The notes beneath the pieces are model-generated. The model saw only the letters and a program-made list of their open reading frames with translations, was not told where the DNA came from and did no database searches. Both the position numbers and the translations under genes were made by a program. Below are positions 1-10,500 of a DNA stretch of 64,000 bases, in pieces. Each line of letters opens with the position of its first letter. Positions within the stretch are counted from its first letter, which is position 1. This stretch comes from Chanos chanos (lineage: Eukaryota > Chordata > Actinopteri > Gonorynchiformes > Chanidae), in contig NC_044501.1 in the NCBI RefSeq assembly GCF_902362185.1, positions 18,578,990 to 18,642,989 of the forward strand, in the 5' to 3' direction.

Positions 1-2966
1 CCACCTCGTCGACAACTCACTTACCAGGCAAAGCAGCTCATCGCCAGGGAAACAGAGCTCGAGAGGATGAGGAGAACAGAGAGAGCTCTGCAGAAACGCA
101 ACACACACAAGGTAAGATATTAACTCAACCCTGCATGACATAGCCCACTCACAGTAAGACATTAACCCAGCCCAACCCACTCAGAGTAAGACAGTAACTC
201 AACCCAACACAATTCACTCACAGTAAGACATTAACCCAGCACAACCCACTCACAGTAAGACATTAACCCAGCACAACCCACTCAGAGTAAGACAATAACT
301 CAACCCAACACAATTCACTCACAGTAAGACATTAACCCAGCACAACCCACTCACAGTAAGACAATAACTCAACCCAACACAATTCACTCACAGTAAGACA
401 ATAACTCAACCCAACACAGTCCACTCACAGTAAGGCAATAACTCAACCCAACACAGTCCACTCACAGTAAGGCAACAACTCAACCCAACACAATTCACTC
501 ACAGTAAGGCAACAACTCAACCCAGCACAATTCACTCACAGTAAGGCAACAACTCAACCCAACACAATTCACTCACAGTAATACAACAGTTCAACCCAAC
601 ACAGTCCACTCACAGTAAGGCAACAACTCAACCCAACACAATTCACTCACAGTAAGACAATAACTCAACCCAACACAGTCCATTTAGAGTTAGACAACAA
701 ATCAACCGAACACACTCACTGTCAGAGAACGACTGAACCTGTTTCCCAGGCTGTTGATGTGATGTGAGGTAATCTGTTATGGCTTAATATGGTTAAAACA
801 TTATATATATATAATGTATATGTATATGTATGTTCAGGGTTTACACATATCTGATCTTTGCACAAATGTCTGATGTTTGTGCTGTATGTGACCTTCAGAC
901 AGAGGAGGTGAAAGAGGAGAAAGTGGAAACTCAGAAAAAGGAGGTAAAGAAGATGACCACCAAGAACCACCAGCAGAGACTGGAGAACATTGTCAAACAG
1001 ACAACAGTGGAGAGCAAAGTAAGAAACACTTACCGTCCCAGTCACTACCTGTTCTTTCTTTCTTTCTTACTTTCTTTCAAAACAGCCTATAGGCATTTTA
1101 TGTGTTGAAGTCATGATGTAGATCAGTGTGTCCCACCCTCAGTAGTGGAGACTGGTGTGTGTCTCTCCTCGCTCCTCATTAAGCCCATGTCTTGTCATTA
1201 ACTGGATGTTGTTTTAGGAGACTGGGTGTGGCTTTAGGAGACTGGGTGTATCTTTAGGAGTCTGGGTGTTCCTCTGGGAGACTGGGTGTATCTTTAGGAG
1301 ACTGGGTGTGGCTTTAGGAGACTGGGTGTTGCTTTGGGAGACTGGGTGTATCTTTAGGAGACTGGGTGTGGCTTTAGGAGACTGGGTGTTGCTTTGGGAG
1401 ACTGGGTGTATCTTTAGGAGACTGGGTGTTGCTTTGGGAGACTGGGTGTTGCTTTAGGAGACTGGGTGTATCTTTAGGAGACTGGGTGTTGCTTTGGGAG
1501 ACTGGGTGTATCTTTAGGAGACTGGGTGTGGCTTTAGGAGACTGGGTGTGGCTTTAGGAGACTGGGTGTGGCTTTAAGAGACTGGGTGTATCTTTAGGAG
1601 ACTGGGTGTGGCTTTAGGAGACTGGGTGTGGCTTTAGGAGACTGGGTGTATCTTTAGGAGACTGGGTGTATCTTTAGGAGACTGGGTGTGGCTTTAGGAG
1701 ACTGGGTGTGGCTTTAGGAGACTGGGTGTGGCTTTAGGAGACTGGGTGTGGCTTGTTTACATCCTCTGTTTCTCAAGATAAGGTTTATCACTCTAATTAC
1801 TCCTTACATGTTAATCTAAACATAGGTTAATATTATTCCAGTGTCTGTAGCTGCAAAAATGAAAACCTCCTTCATAGTACTTCATAGTATTACTAAGTTG
1901 CTAAGCTAAATGGATCACACAGTTAATAGTAAAAGTTTATGAAACACAAATTAATGTCCATTTTTGTAAGTCATGTAGTCATTGCTTGAAAATGAGCAAA
2001 TAATTTTTCCAAACAGACAGTTTCATGCTTGTGAAGAGGAACTGGTTTCCTCTGACCTTTTAGCTTTGTGTTAATCTTAACCATTACCCTGATTAAAGCT
2101 TAACTCAGAACCTGGTGGTGTTTAATGGAAATGACTTGACCTGTCCACTGTTTGAGCACATCCCTCTGTGTCTATACATTTTGTCTTTTCTTTTTTCTTT
2201 TTTTAACCGAACAATTTGAGTATAATGCTATGTTTGTCACTCTACTATATGCTCCGCTACGCTGCATGGTTTTAATCCAGTAGAAATTAGGTTAACAGCA
2301 AATCGGTGTCAGCGAAGCCAGCTTTAGAGAAGAGATTTTTAATCATGTCATATTGCTGCACCTGTCCTGTTAGTAACCGGGTGTGTGTGTGTGTGTGTGT
2401 GTGTGTTTTTCCCTCCAGCCGGAGTTAGATTTTTTTGGACGAGCCATCATACCAAAAGAGAAGCCGGCAGTCACCACAACCACAGGTAATTTGAACGTGT
2501 TCTTACATTTACATAATTACGACACATACTTGACATGAAAAGGCGATTCAGACAAAAATGGCAAAAATGAGACAAATTCTCCCTTTTCTTTTTATGTAAT
2601 AAAACTATTCACATGGCAATGTTGTTTTTTTCTTTTCTTTTTTTGTTTTTTGAAGACCATGTAGAATCAAAACTTAATGCTATAATATGTGTAGACCATT
2701 TCCCTTGCACCAACTTGAAAATGAGGTGCAAGGTAAGATTTTACAAAACGGACATGCAGGTGAGTAGAATTTGTAGTTTTGCAGTGTCAGACATGCACTG
2801 AAAACGTGGAATATACTGAAAGCTATTTTAGCCTCATAACACTGTAAAATTCAATTATCATTGTTATTAAATTGTTGTTTTTGTTTGAGTCAGCCTCAAA
2901 GATCATGCAAAAATGAATTTTTTTGAATGACTGACTAAACACCGCACACTCTCACTCACTCGCTCA

Positions 2967-3005
<39 letters not shown>

Positions 3006-3217
3006 TATCATTAACCACAGATGGGTTTTTCTGCTTTTTCTCTCCTTTGCTGTCTCTTTGTCTTTTTCTCGCCTGACACCCAAAAGGGGATGAGAGTAAA
3101 GTAGGTGGAGCTCTGCAGATAGGAAAGGCCGTCGGGAACAGTGACGTCTGGTTCCGCTTCAATGAAGGCGTGTCCAACGCAGTGCGGCGAAATGTGTACA
3201 TCAGAGAATTGCTCTGA
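1..3217 (+). CDS. chtf18: chtf18, chromosome transmission fidelity factor 18, 3' end (last four coding exons)
   Basis: CHTF18 is the large subunit of the alternative replication factor C clamp loader (with CTF8, DCC1 and RFC2-5) that loads PCNA and supports sister-chromatid cohesion in the nucleus; this is known of the family. Coding exons read here are 1-111 (cut by the window edge), 899-1018, 2419-2485 and 3087-3217, with phases 0, 0 and 1 and GT/AG borders. They encode a basic/acidic linker (RQLTYQAKQLIARE, then NHQQRLENIVKQ), the conserved PELDFFGR segment, and a C-terminus with SDVWFRFNEGVSNAVRR and ending YIRELL. That last block is the invariant tail of CHTF18 that contacts CTF8/DCC1. 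The stop is TGA at 3215-3217 and a poly(A) signal AATAAA lies at 3394-3399. Introns carry two minisatellites and a (GT)13 tract just before the 2419 acceptor. The upstream AAA+ part is outside the window. Identification is strong; exon borders are by eye. Confidence 0.93.
148..700. repeat. minisatellite of about 32-37 bp units inside a chtf18 intron
   Basis: About 16 head-to-tail units of the type ACTCACAGTAAGACAATAAC followed by TCAACCCAACACAATTC fill most of the intron between exons 1-111 and 899-1018. Some units are about 32 bp and others about 37 bp. Each unit contains a GTAAG-like core. The first bases of the intron itself (112 onward, GTAAGATATTAACTCAACCC) match the unit, so the array seems to have grown out of the 5' splice-site region. 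Confidence 0.9.
1211..1754. repeat. 20-bp minisatellite, about 27 copies
   Basis: Perfectly phased 20-bp units (consensus GGAGACTGGGTGTGGCTTTA) run for 544 bases inside the chtf18 intron between exons 899-1018 and 2419-2485. Variation is confined to a few positions (GTGTG GCTTTA, GTGTA TCTTTA, GTGTT GCTTTG), so units can be typed as three main variants. The open frame across it is a by-product of the repeat. Confidence 0.95.
2381..2410 (+). promoter_or_regulatory. (GT)13T5 tract abutting a chtf18 splice acceptor
   Basis: A pure (GT)13 run followed by five T and CCCTCCAG leads directly into the 67-nt exon at 2419. It is both a microsatellite and the polypyrimidine region of the acceptor. The layout is like the (TG)m(T)n element before CFTR exon 9, where tract lengths set exon inclusion. 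Confidence 0.75.
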
Positions 3218-3241
3218 TGCATGTCATGTATGCACGCGTAA

Positions 3242-3280
<39 letters not shown>

Positions 3281-3676
3281 TGTGTTTGAACAATACAGGA
3301 ACTGACAGTGAACGATTTCGAAAACAGATGGACTGTCCAGTGTTCAGACGATGAACTTTATTTGTTAAAGACTCAAAAAAAAACATGCATTACAATAAAA
3401 TAATTTTTGTAATTGTTGGTTGTTTGCCAGTTGTACTGTATTACTTCAAGAATTTTCAAAGGTAATTTTTCCATCTACTTACTATGGCTTCAGTGCATTT
3501 ATGAACTTTTCCAACAAGACAACAGTTTATTAATGCAGGAATAAAATGTATTTTTGGACACATCTTTGAGACAATGAGGAAAAATAAATGTTTGCATTTC
3601 GCATTAATGAAATGGCCGTAATAATGTAGAAGGGTGTGTGCGTGTGCGCACATGTGTGCAAGTGGGTGGGCGTGTC
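3218..3676. other. shared 3' flank between convergent chtf18 and gng13
   Basis: The spacer holds the chtf18 3' UTR with AATAAA at 3394-3399, and reverse-strand poly(A) signal candidates for gng13 (TTTATT on +) at 3526-3531 and 3357-3362. It also contains a (GT)n run at about 3243-3278. The two transcripts would end within about 130 bases of each other or overlap at their 3' ends. No further gene is seen. Confidence 0.6.
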
Positions 3677-4121
3677 CTATAGGACCACACATTTCCCTGT
3701 CTCCACCCATGGGTTGTCCTTCATCAGCTCTGAGTTTAGGAAAGGATCCTCAGTCATGGTCTCCTCCACCCATTTGACCAGCCTAACAGTCAAGTCAGAG
3801 GTGAGAGACAGGTGAGACTGGCCAATGGCAGTTAAGGGATTTATCTGAGTGGGTGGGGTGGTGTTGTGGATTCAGGAAGAGACTTGGAGATTAGTTCTAT
3901 AGGTAGAGTGTCCGGTTAGTGTTGGAGTTTAAATTAATTTTATATATTTGAAAATACAATCATCTTTTTGCACATATTCCACTTACAATATGTGTGTGTG
4001 TGTGTGTGTGTGTTGTTACTCACTCTGGGATTGTAACAGATGTTTTTTCTCTTGTTATCTGATGTTGATATTTGAGACTTTCCACTTGGTTCTTCATCTG
4101 GGTTTCATCCAGCTCATCCAT
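3677..4121 (-). CDS. gng13: gng13, G protein gamma-13 subunit (complete, two coding exons)
   Basis: Gamma-13 is the prenylated G protein gamma subunit used in taste, olfactory and retinal ON-bipolar signalling; it pairs with a beta subunit at the plasma membrane (family knowledge). Exon 1 is 4024-4121 and exon 2 is 3677-3782, with a phase-2 intron and a GTGAGT donor. The 67-residue product equals the length of human GNG13. It starts MDELDETQMKNQVESLKYQ, contains the DPFLNSEL block and NPWVETGKC, and ends in the CaaX box CVVL, predicting geranylgeranylation. It lies tail to tail with chtf18, as in human 16p13.3. The exons are short, so open-reading-frame searches miss it. A possible non-coding first exon with a good donor lies at about 5061-5160. 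Whether it is the a or b teleost copy cannot be told. Confidence 0.93.
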
Positions 4122-5750
4122 CTGTTAGACACATAATCAATATTTAAATGATCCATCTCTGCCACCGACACACACACACACAGCTCACTGATCTGTGTAA
4201 ATACGCTTGCACAAAAAAGAGAAGCCTGAAATCAGGTGAACTACCCAATTCTGGTCCCCACTGCCACCAGCTATATAAAATATCAACAAGTAGTTTTCCT
4301 CTTGTACCACTTATACCGTTTCAATGCCAATCTAGAGAAGTACTGTAGGGTAACACTCATTAGCGAGCTATTGAATGCAACAGTGAATAGAGAAGTTCTG
4401 TTATGGGCAGTGTGTACAGTTGGTATCCTCCTCAACCCCCCTCGGTTTTTTTTCTTCTTTTAGAGTAGATTTCCTCTAAGTGTAAAGTTGCATCTATGGA
4501 AAGGAACTGAACAATCCACACAGAGAAATAGGACTGGGGAAATTCAGCTGTAATGGAGTTTACCACAGCGAACTGTGAATGACAATTTACACCATAGAAC
4601 GCTTATCTGTACGTTGGCCGTTTAAACATTAGGGTTTGAGTGCTTCAGGGAGATGAGAATCTTGTGTGTTCGGTATGGATTTAGAGATGTCAGAACAAGC
4701 GACTGGCTTGTATGATAACTGTTATTTGTATTCCAGGGTATTTGTACTTGTATTAACCATAAAACATGAAGCAGACTTGTCCTGGAATACAACTTAAAAC
4801 CTGTTAAAATGTTAAGCTTAGACCAAAAGTTTGAGAAGAGCGGTAGGTCAGAAAACATGTGGATAGTATGTCTCAGACACCACCGGCAGTTACAGCGGTT
4901 CTTAGACCTTTGATCTAGAATATTCTCTGTGGAGATGAGCCAATAAATTCAACAAATACATATGACTACTGTCCAGAAATATTAAAATTCAAGGGAACAC
5001 AACTCTTGACAAGAATACAAAGCAGAAAATGAAAATCGAGTTTCATAGAAAAACTCTCACCTTCTGGTTGACAAAGTAGGTCACTCTTGAGAGGTCTAGT
5101 TGACAAGGCGAGAAGTTTTCCTTTTACAGCGTTTGGATTCTGGGAACTCTCTCCTCATCTATTAAGCTTTAAGATCAAACAAAATTTAAATCCATAACGT
5201 CATTAGTGAGAATAAAATAATGCAAAATAGTGTCAATAAAAGAGCTTGTGGAGGAGGAAAAAGTACCTAAATCCCTTCAGTAAATTATGTGGCTCTTAAA
5301 AATAGCACAATAGATTTTTAACTGAGGTTAATATTCATGTGTGAACAGGTTGTTTTTCCTGTCTGTCTAAAAGAGATCTTTCCAATTTCTAAACACCTCT
5401 TTACTTCCTTTTTAAAGAAAGGAGCGTGTGTCCAGATCTTTGTGTGGGCTGGGTCTCCTCTTTGTCCACACACACATGCTAACAAATCAGGCACCGAGAT
5501 TGTTGGGACCAAATTTGCTTGTTAACCAAATGCAGCACTCGTGACCACATCCCTATGGAAATGAATGGGCATTGCTTGTATTGACCCACAGTGTAATGTA
5601 AAAAAGATGCAAAGTGTAAGATGCAGAGTCCTCAACAATATTTCCCTGGATAGATCTCTTCAAGGTATTCATATTTCTCCACTGAAACACACAATGAAGA
5701 TATACTCCTTAAGGATGCAACACACTAATCCTAAGTTTATATATATATGA

Positions 5751-5796
<46 letters not shown>

Positions 5797-8700
5797 ATGT
5801 GTATATGTATATATGTATATATGTATAATTAGAGCATGTATGACACCCAGATGTCCAGCTTTGTCCAAATATACAGCCCTGTACTTAGCAGTTATTCATG
5901 CCCTTGATGAAGATAACGTGGACATATTGTAGAAGACTGTATGCAACAAACAGTTCGGGTAAAAATCAAGTAATTGCATTGGGTCAGTGCTTGCGAGGTG
6001 CCCCAAACAGGAGATGTTGTGGTCCTTTAAAGATTCCTTGGCTGATATCCAAGACTGGTTGGTATCTTTGTCTTTCTAAAAAATGGTTTCAGAGCCAAGG
6101 AGATAGAGCCAGGTTTGTAGCAAAAATGTCTTGGCATTTGTTTTGAGGGATGACTCCATTTACCCAGTACAGACAAAACAGCCCTATAATATCACATACC
6201 TAGCACCATATTTCAATTCCAAATATGGAATTCTTTCCATCATTAACATCCCTCTTTACTGTTGATGTATGTGGCCAAAATGTGCGTTTAGTGCCATGTT
6301 ACTATAACACAGTGCTTCTGGTACCATTTGCCCAAAACTCCTAAATTTGTATATTTTTTAACTGCTGTCAGCTGAAGCTTCTTATACTTGTCAGAACTCC
6401 ACATAAGAGCTGTTGTCACTGAGGTGAGATTTTATAATATAAAAGAAATTTGTCGACTCCAACCTTGGCCTGTCGATTTTTTCTCAGATACTTAAACCAT
6501 CAGCCTTGCTGTGTGCTGAGATGAAAGGCTCTTGTTTCCACCACCAGACAAGCGTGCCACTGGTAAACTGTACACATTGCTGTCCGGTGTATATAAGCCC
6601 ATGTAGAGATGAGAGAGGGAAGAGAAAAGAGTGACATGAAAGCCAACAGAAAAACACGAGCCCCATTTCCTCCAAATGATAGAACAGCACCATCTTCTGT
6701 TAAAAGAGGAGGAGTCTAGTTTGTTTCCAGTGTGTTTCTTAGACCACTGATTCCGATCAGAAAAATTGTAATTTTGATACAATTTAAATTAATACCTAAG
6801 GTTCCATATTTACTATGTTTTATGATTCTGCATCGAAAAGCAAGTCATTGTCCAAAGACTCATCATTAATGTGACCAGTCAGGGAGGCACAGGATAGACT
6901 TCATTCATTGACAAGCTCGTCTGTCTAAACGGAAAATCACAATGCTTGTGTATGGACATCATTCATCTGGTTAGTGTTATGCCTTTATGACATAATCTGC
7001 AAGATCATCATCAGTTTGTTGCTTTGGCAAGCTGGTTTGACACTTTTCACAATTTCACAACAGATAGCAAAACCAGGCACAAGAGTTGTCCCTTTCCATT
7101 TCTAATGTGCATCGCTGTATCATACCTCTATGTGACGTCGCCACCATTAATCTTATCATTATAATGCTGACCACAATTTTTCCCATTTTATTATATCCTA
7201 TCTTGTCAAACTGAACTTAAACAAATTGAACATTTTTTGCCCCCTAGCAGCCTACCCAAAAAAGCATTCTGAGGCTTGTGTTATATTAAAAAACAAAACA
7301 AAATAAAAACATACACACAGCCAGGACTGGATCTGGCTTGTGTTTTTTTTTTTTTTTTCATTCTTTCGGTCTTCATACATATGAAGGCGATTATCCTAAT
7401 AACTTGAGAAATAATTTCTCTTCAGCCCATTTGGTCTACAGAAACAGCAGTTCAGTTCTTTGACTGTCCTCCTTGTGTTCACACTGAATTTGGTTATCTC
7501 TTTGATCAAAACCAGATTTATCGCTGTGACCTTGTTTAATCCCTCCTGTGTACTTCAGCAAGGTGAACTGAGTCGTGAGAATTTTTCTAATCCCACATTT
7601 ACCTGGTTTCCACATCTTTCACTGCCTTTCTTCATAACATTTGTTTTACCTCATTCCTCCTGGTGTCCTGTAGATGATCATTTTTGCCACTGAATCACAG
7701 AGAAGTTTTTTTTTTTTTATAACAGCAGTTACTACGATTTGCTTTTATCTGAAATGACAAAATATAAATGCCTTTAGGATTCCAAATATTCAGAATAGTC
7801 TGAACCTTCATGAAAAAAAAATTCTCCGGAAAATGTAGACAGGTTCCGCATCCATGTTTACAGCTCTCTAAAAGTGTGATCCTCTTAAGGTTCCCTAAGG
7901 ATCAGAGACTGAGCACAGCTCAAAGTACTGACATGACCACCCAAGATTGACTCCACTGTATAGGGCTCCGAGAACAGCAAATCTCCACTTTATTTTTCAT
8001 TTGGGTCAAGTAAGGCTTTGTGGCAACATATGACATGGACCAAGGTAACAACCATTTATTATCCTTGTGAATGAAAGTTCTCTTTTTTCAACAGTTGTTG
8101 AACATAACACTAAGTATCATTTGGTATGGTAATTTATTTATAATAGTTATAATACCTTTCTAAAAAAAAAAACCAAAACAAAACAAAAAAAACCCAAGAT
8201 GATGACTTTAAAATGCACCAGCACATAATCACAAACAGGAACGTCAAGTAGAGGAGATATCAACCCTCAAAGAGAAGACTGAAAATCTAATAATATTTTG
8301 TTACTGTCACCCTCATGCATCAGTTATACAGTCTCACTAACTTCTGTTCCCCAGGCAAACGCACCCAATATCTGCACAAAGCTTATATACAAACCACAGA
8401 GGTTATTATTATACACAATAACCACACATGTCACGGTGACACCTGAATATGTTGAATATGAGAAAAAAGGAAGGTTTCACCATAAAATATGCACATTACC
8501 TCTGAGTCAAACATTCTCATCCTCATATAAACAGACTTACATCTGCTTCTCTGTCTTATTTACAATGATACAAAAGATTCTGAGACTACTGCAAGAAGCT
8601 TCAATACTCCAACACTTCAGTAATTCAGTGCTTATTGAGTAAAGCATGATTTACAACTAAAATGTAGAAGATGATTGGAGTGGTATTTGGCATTTGCTGT

Positions 8701-8887
8701 AAATGGTAATATTTATCATGGCACACTGCCTGGCAGAGGCACAAGACCTGTTTGTTATCTGACGCAGGTAAACACAGACACAGAGATGCCAACTCTCTCT
8801 CACTCCTTATACGTCCTCACTCGTCATTCTGGAACATTCTGCCAGCTGTGTGGTGCTGCCTCGACAAATGTATTTGCTCAACTGTTT

Positions 8888-8919
<32 letters not shown>

Positions 8920-9333
8920 TATTAACTGTAGTACATTTACAATACAGGATAATGAATTCATTGTTTTTCTGAACATTACAGAAATGGGACACATCCATTT
9001 AAGTCTCTGCATATTTCGCTGTGGTAAATAGTCCTCACAACAAAACCATCCTTGTTTCAGGCCAAACTCCTATATCTGAGGAACTATTAACATATTTCAC
9101 TTCTATTCTTTCACAAATATTACAGTAATAGAGCTCAAGTTACAACTTGATACAAGTAGCAATGAAAGTAACAAAATTACGCAGAAGTGCAAATGGAACG
9201 ATGCAGACTGGCATATGCGCAAAATGGCCAGGCTTCAAAAGGACCTTTAAGCCTTTTTTATTCCTCAAAAAATATTCAGTGTAAGCTCCAGTGGTTCAAA
9301 ATGACATGCTGTTGACTGTTAGAGGTCGAAGGG
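4122..9333. other. spacer between gng13 and the urotensin receptor
   Basis: AT-rich non-coding sequence. On the - strand a sequence at about 5061-5160 ends in CCAGAAG|GTGAGAG and could be a non-coding first exon of gng13. An AT/GT microsatellite lies at about 5735-5830, a (CA)n run at about 8890-8918, and A- or T-rich runs near 7340 and 8160. A reverse poly(A) signal (TTTATT at 9257-9262) suits the receptor gene. Small open frames show no recognisable domain. Confidence 0.5.
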
Positions 9334-10500
9334 TCAAAGGTGACAGGCATCAGTGATACCCCTAAGGTGAACCACAGTGCTGGTGGTCTCAGTGAGTGCG
9401 ACGCTGCCCCCGGCTGATGACACTGAGGCTGACCTGCGTGATGCCTCCCTCTCATGGGCCTGGAACTTTCTGTCCGGCCCGGTGTGTCGGCGGCTCTGGC
9501 GATGTCGGTATGTTCTGTAGTTTTCTGTGAGCAGGGTGTAGAGGAATGGGTTAACACAGCTGTTGCCATAGGCCAACGCTGTAACCGTCACGTTGACGTA
9601 TTCCGCTGCATGCTGACTCACACCACCGGGCCAGTAGACATTAATAAGCTGCCAAATCCAGAAAGGAAGGAAACATGCCCAGTATGCCAACACGATGCCA
9701 AGGATGAGATAAAGCAGGCGGTGCTTCGACCCACGAACCTTTCGACTGTCGCCTCCTGCCACGACGCCAGCCCGCTGCGACTTTCGATAGGCGAGCGCTA
9801 ACCGGGCGTACACCCCACCGATCAACACCCCTGGCACCAGGACGCAAGTGCCGAATAAGGCCGTCAGATAAGCGCGGTAAGCACCCATCTGCCACGTGGG
9901 GTGACACATCCGTTTTGGAGTCCCGTCTCGCACGCTTCTCTTCAGATGAATCATCAGCATGTTTGGCAGCGCGAGCAGGAAGGCAGCCAGCCACACGACG
10001 CAGGGGAGCACCCTGTGGAGCCTGCGGCGGCGTGGGGTCCGCGTGAAGGTCTCCAGCGGCCTCGTCACGGCCCGGTAGCGTTCGGTGCTCATGCAGGCCA
10101 GGGTGAATATGCTAGCCTGCATGCTGAAGAAGTCCAGGCCGAACAAGAGCCGACATCCCAGCTCCCCAAAGAGCCAGTCGTGAAGAACCAGCGTGCAGAG
10201 GACAAAAGGAATGGTGGAGAGGTAGAGTAAGTCAGCCAAAGCAAGGCTCACCACGTAACTGAACATGGAGCCGCTTTTACGTAACCCCGACGAACTCATC
10301 ACTACCAGGGTGTAGACGTTGCCGACTGTGCCGATGACAAATATCACTGTTAGTAAACAGAAGAGAGTCACTGTGATCAGATAGCTGTCGGCGGTGCCCA
10401 ACTGAGTTGTCGTCTGACAGCATGAGAAGTTAGTGAAAATGGGCACAGATGAGGCTGAAATGTTTATTAGGTCCCATGGAAACTCAGATAAGGCTTCCAT
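9334..10500 (-). CDS. uts2r: urotensin-II receptor family GPCR (intact single coding exon)
   Basis: This is a class A G protein-coupled receptor of the urotensin-II/URP receptor family, which signals through Gq and calcium at the plasma membrane. The 388-residue product (human UTS2R is 389) has an N-terminal domain with N-glycosylation sites (NIS, NFS), then seven hydrophobic segments. Family marks are NVYTLVV in TM1, ALADLLYL in TM2, FGLDFFSMQASIFTL leading to an ERY motif (ERY replaces DRY, as in human UTS2R), YRAYLTALFGT in TM5, WACFLPFWIWQL in TM6 and SCVNPFLYTLLT (NPxxY) in TM7. The ATG at 10500 is chosen: the open frame continues upstream only through a non-ATG codon, and the resulting length fits. 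A 5'-UTR intron acceptor is likely near 10661. Teleosts have several UTS2R subtypes; which one this is cannot be decided here. A poly(A) signal lies at 9257-9262. Confidence 0.93.
   Translation of the reverse strand: MEALSEFPWDLINISASSVPIFTNFSCCQTTTQLGTADSYLITVTLFCLLTVIFVIGTVGNVYTLVVMSSSGLRKSGSMFSYVVSLALADLLYLSTIPFVLCTLVLHDWLFGELGCRLLFGLDFFSMQASIFTLACMSTERYRAVTRPLETFTRTPRRRRLHRVLPCVVWLAAFLLALPNMLMIHLKRSVRDGTPKRMCHPTWQMGAYRAYLTALFGTCVLVPGVLIGGVYARLALAYRKSQRAGVVAGGDSRKVRGSKHRLLYLILGIVLAYWACFLPFWIWQLINVYWPGGVSQHAAEYVNVTVTALAYGNSCVNPFLYTLLTENYRTYRHRQSRRHTGPDRKFQAHEREASRRSASVSSAGGSVALTETTSTVVHLRGITDACHL

Noticed and set aside
1266-1457. Repetitive 63-residue frame (GDWVLLWETGCIFRRLGVAL type)
   Set aside because: It is a translation of the 20-bp minisatellite within a chtf18 intron.
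112-1754. Possible CRISPR-like arrays
   Set aside because: Units are contiguous or nearly so, with no unique spacers, in a vertebrate intron; these are minisatellites.
9454-10230. Antisense frames of about 110 residues across the receptor
   Set aside because: They are shadows of the receptor coding sequence in other frames and show no family resemblance.
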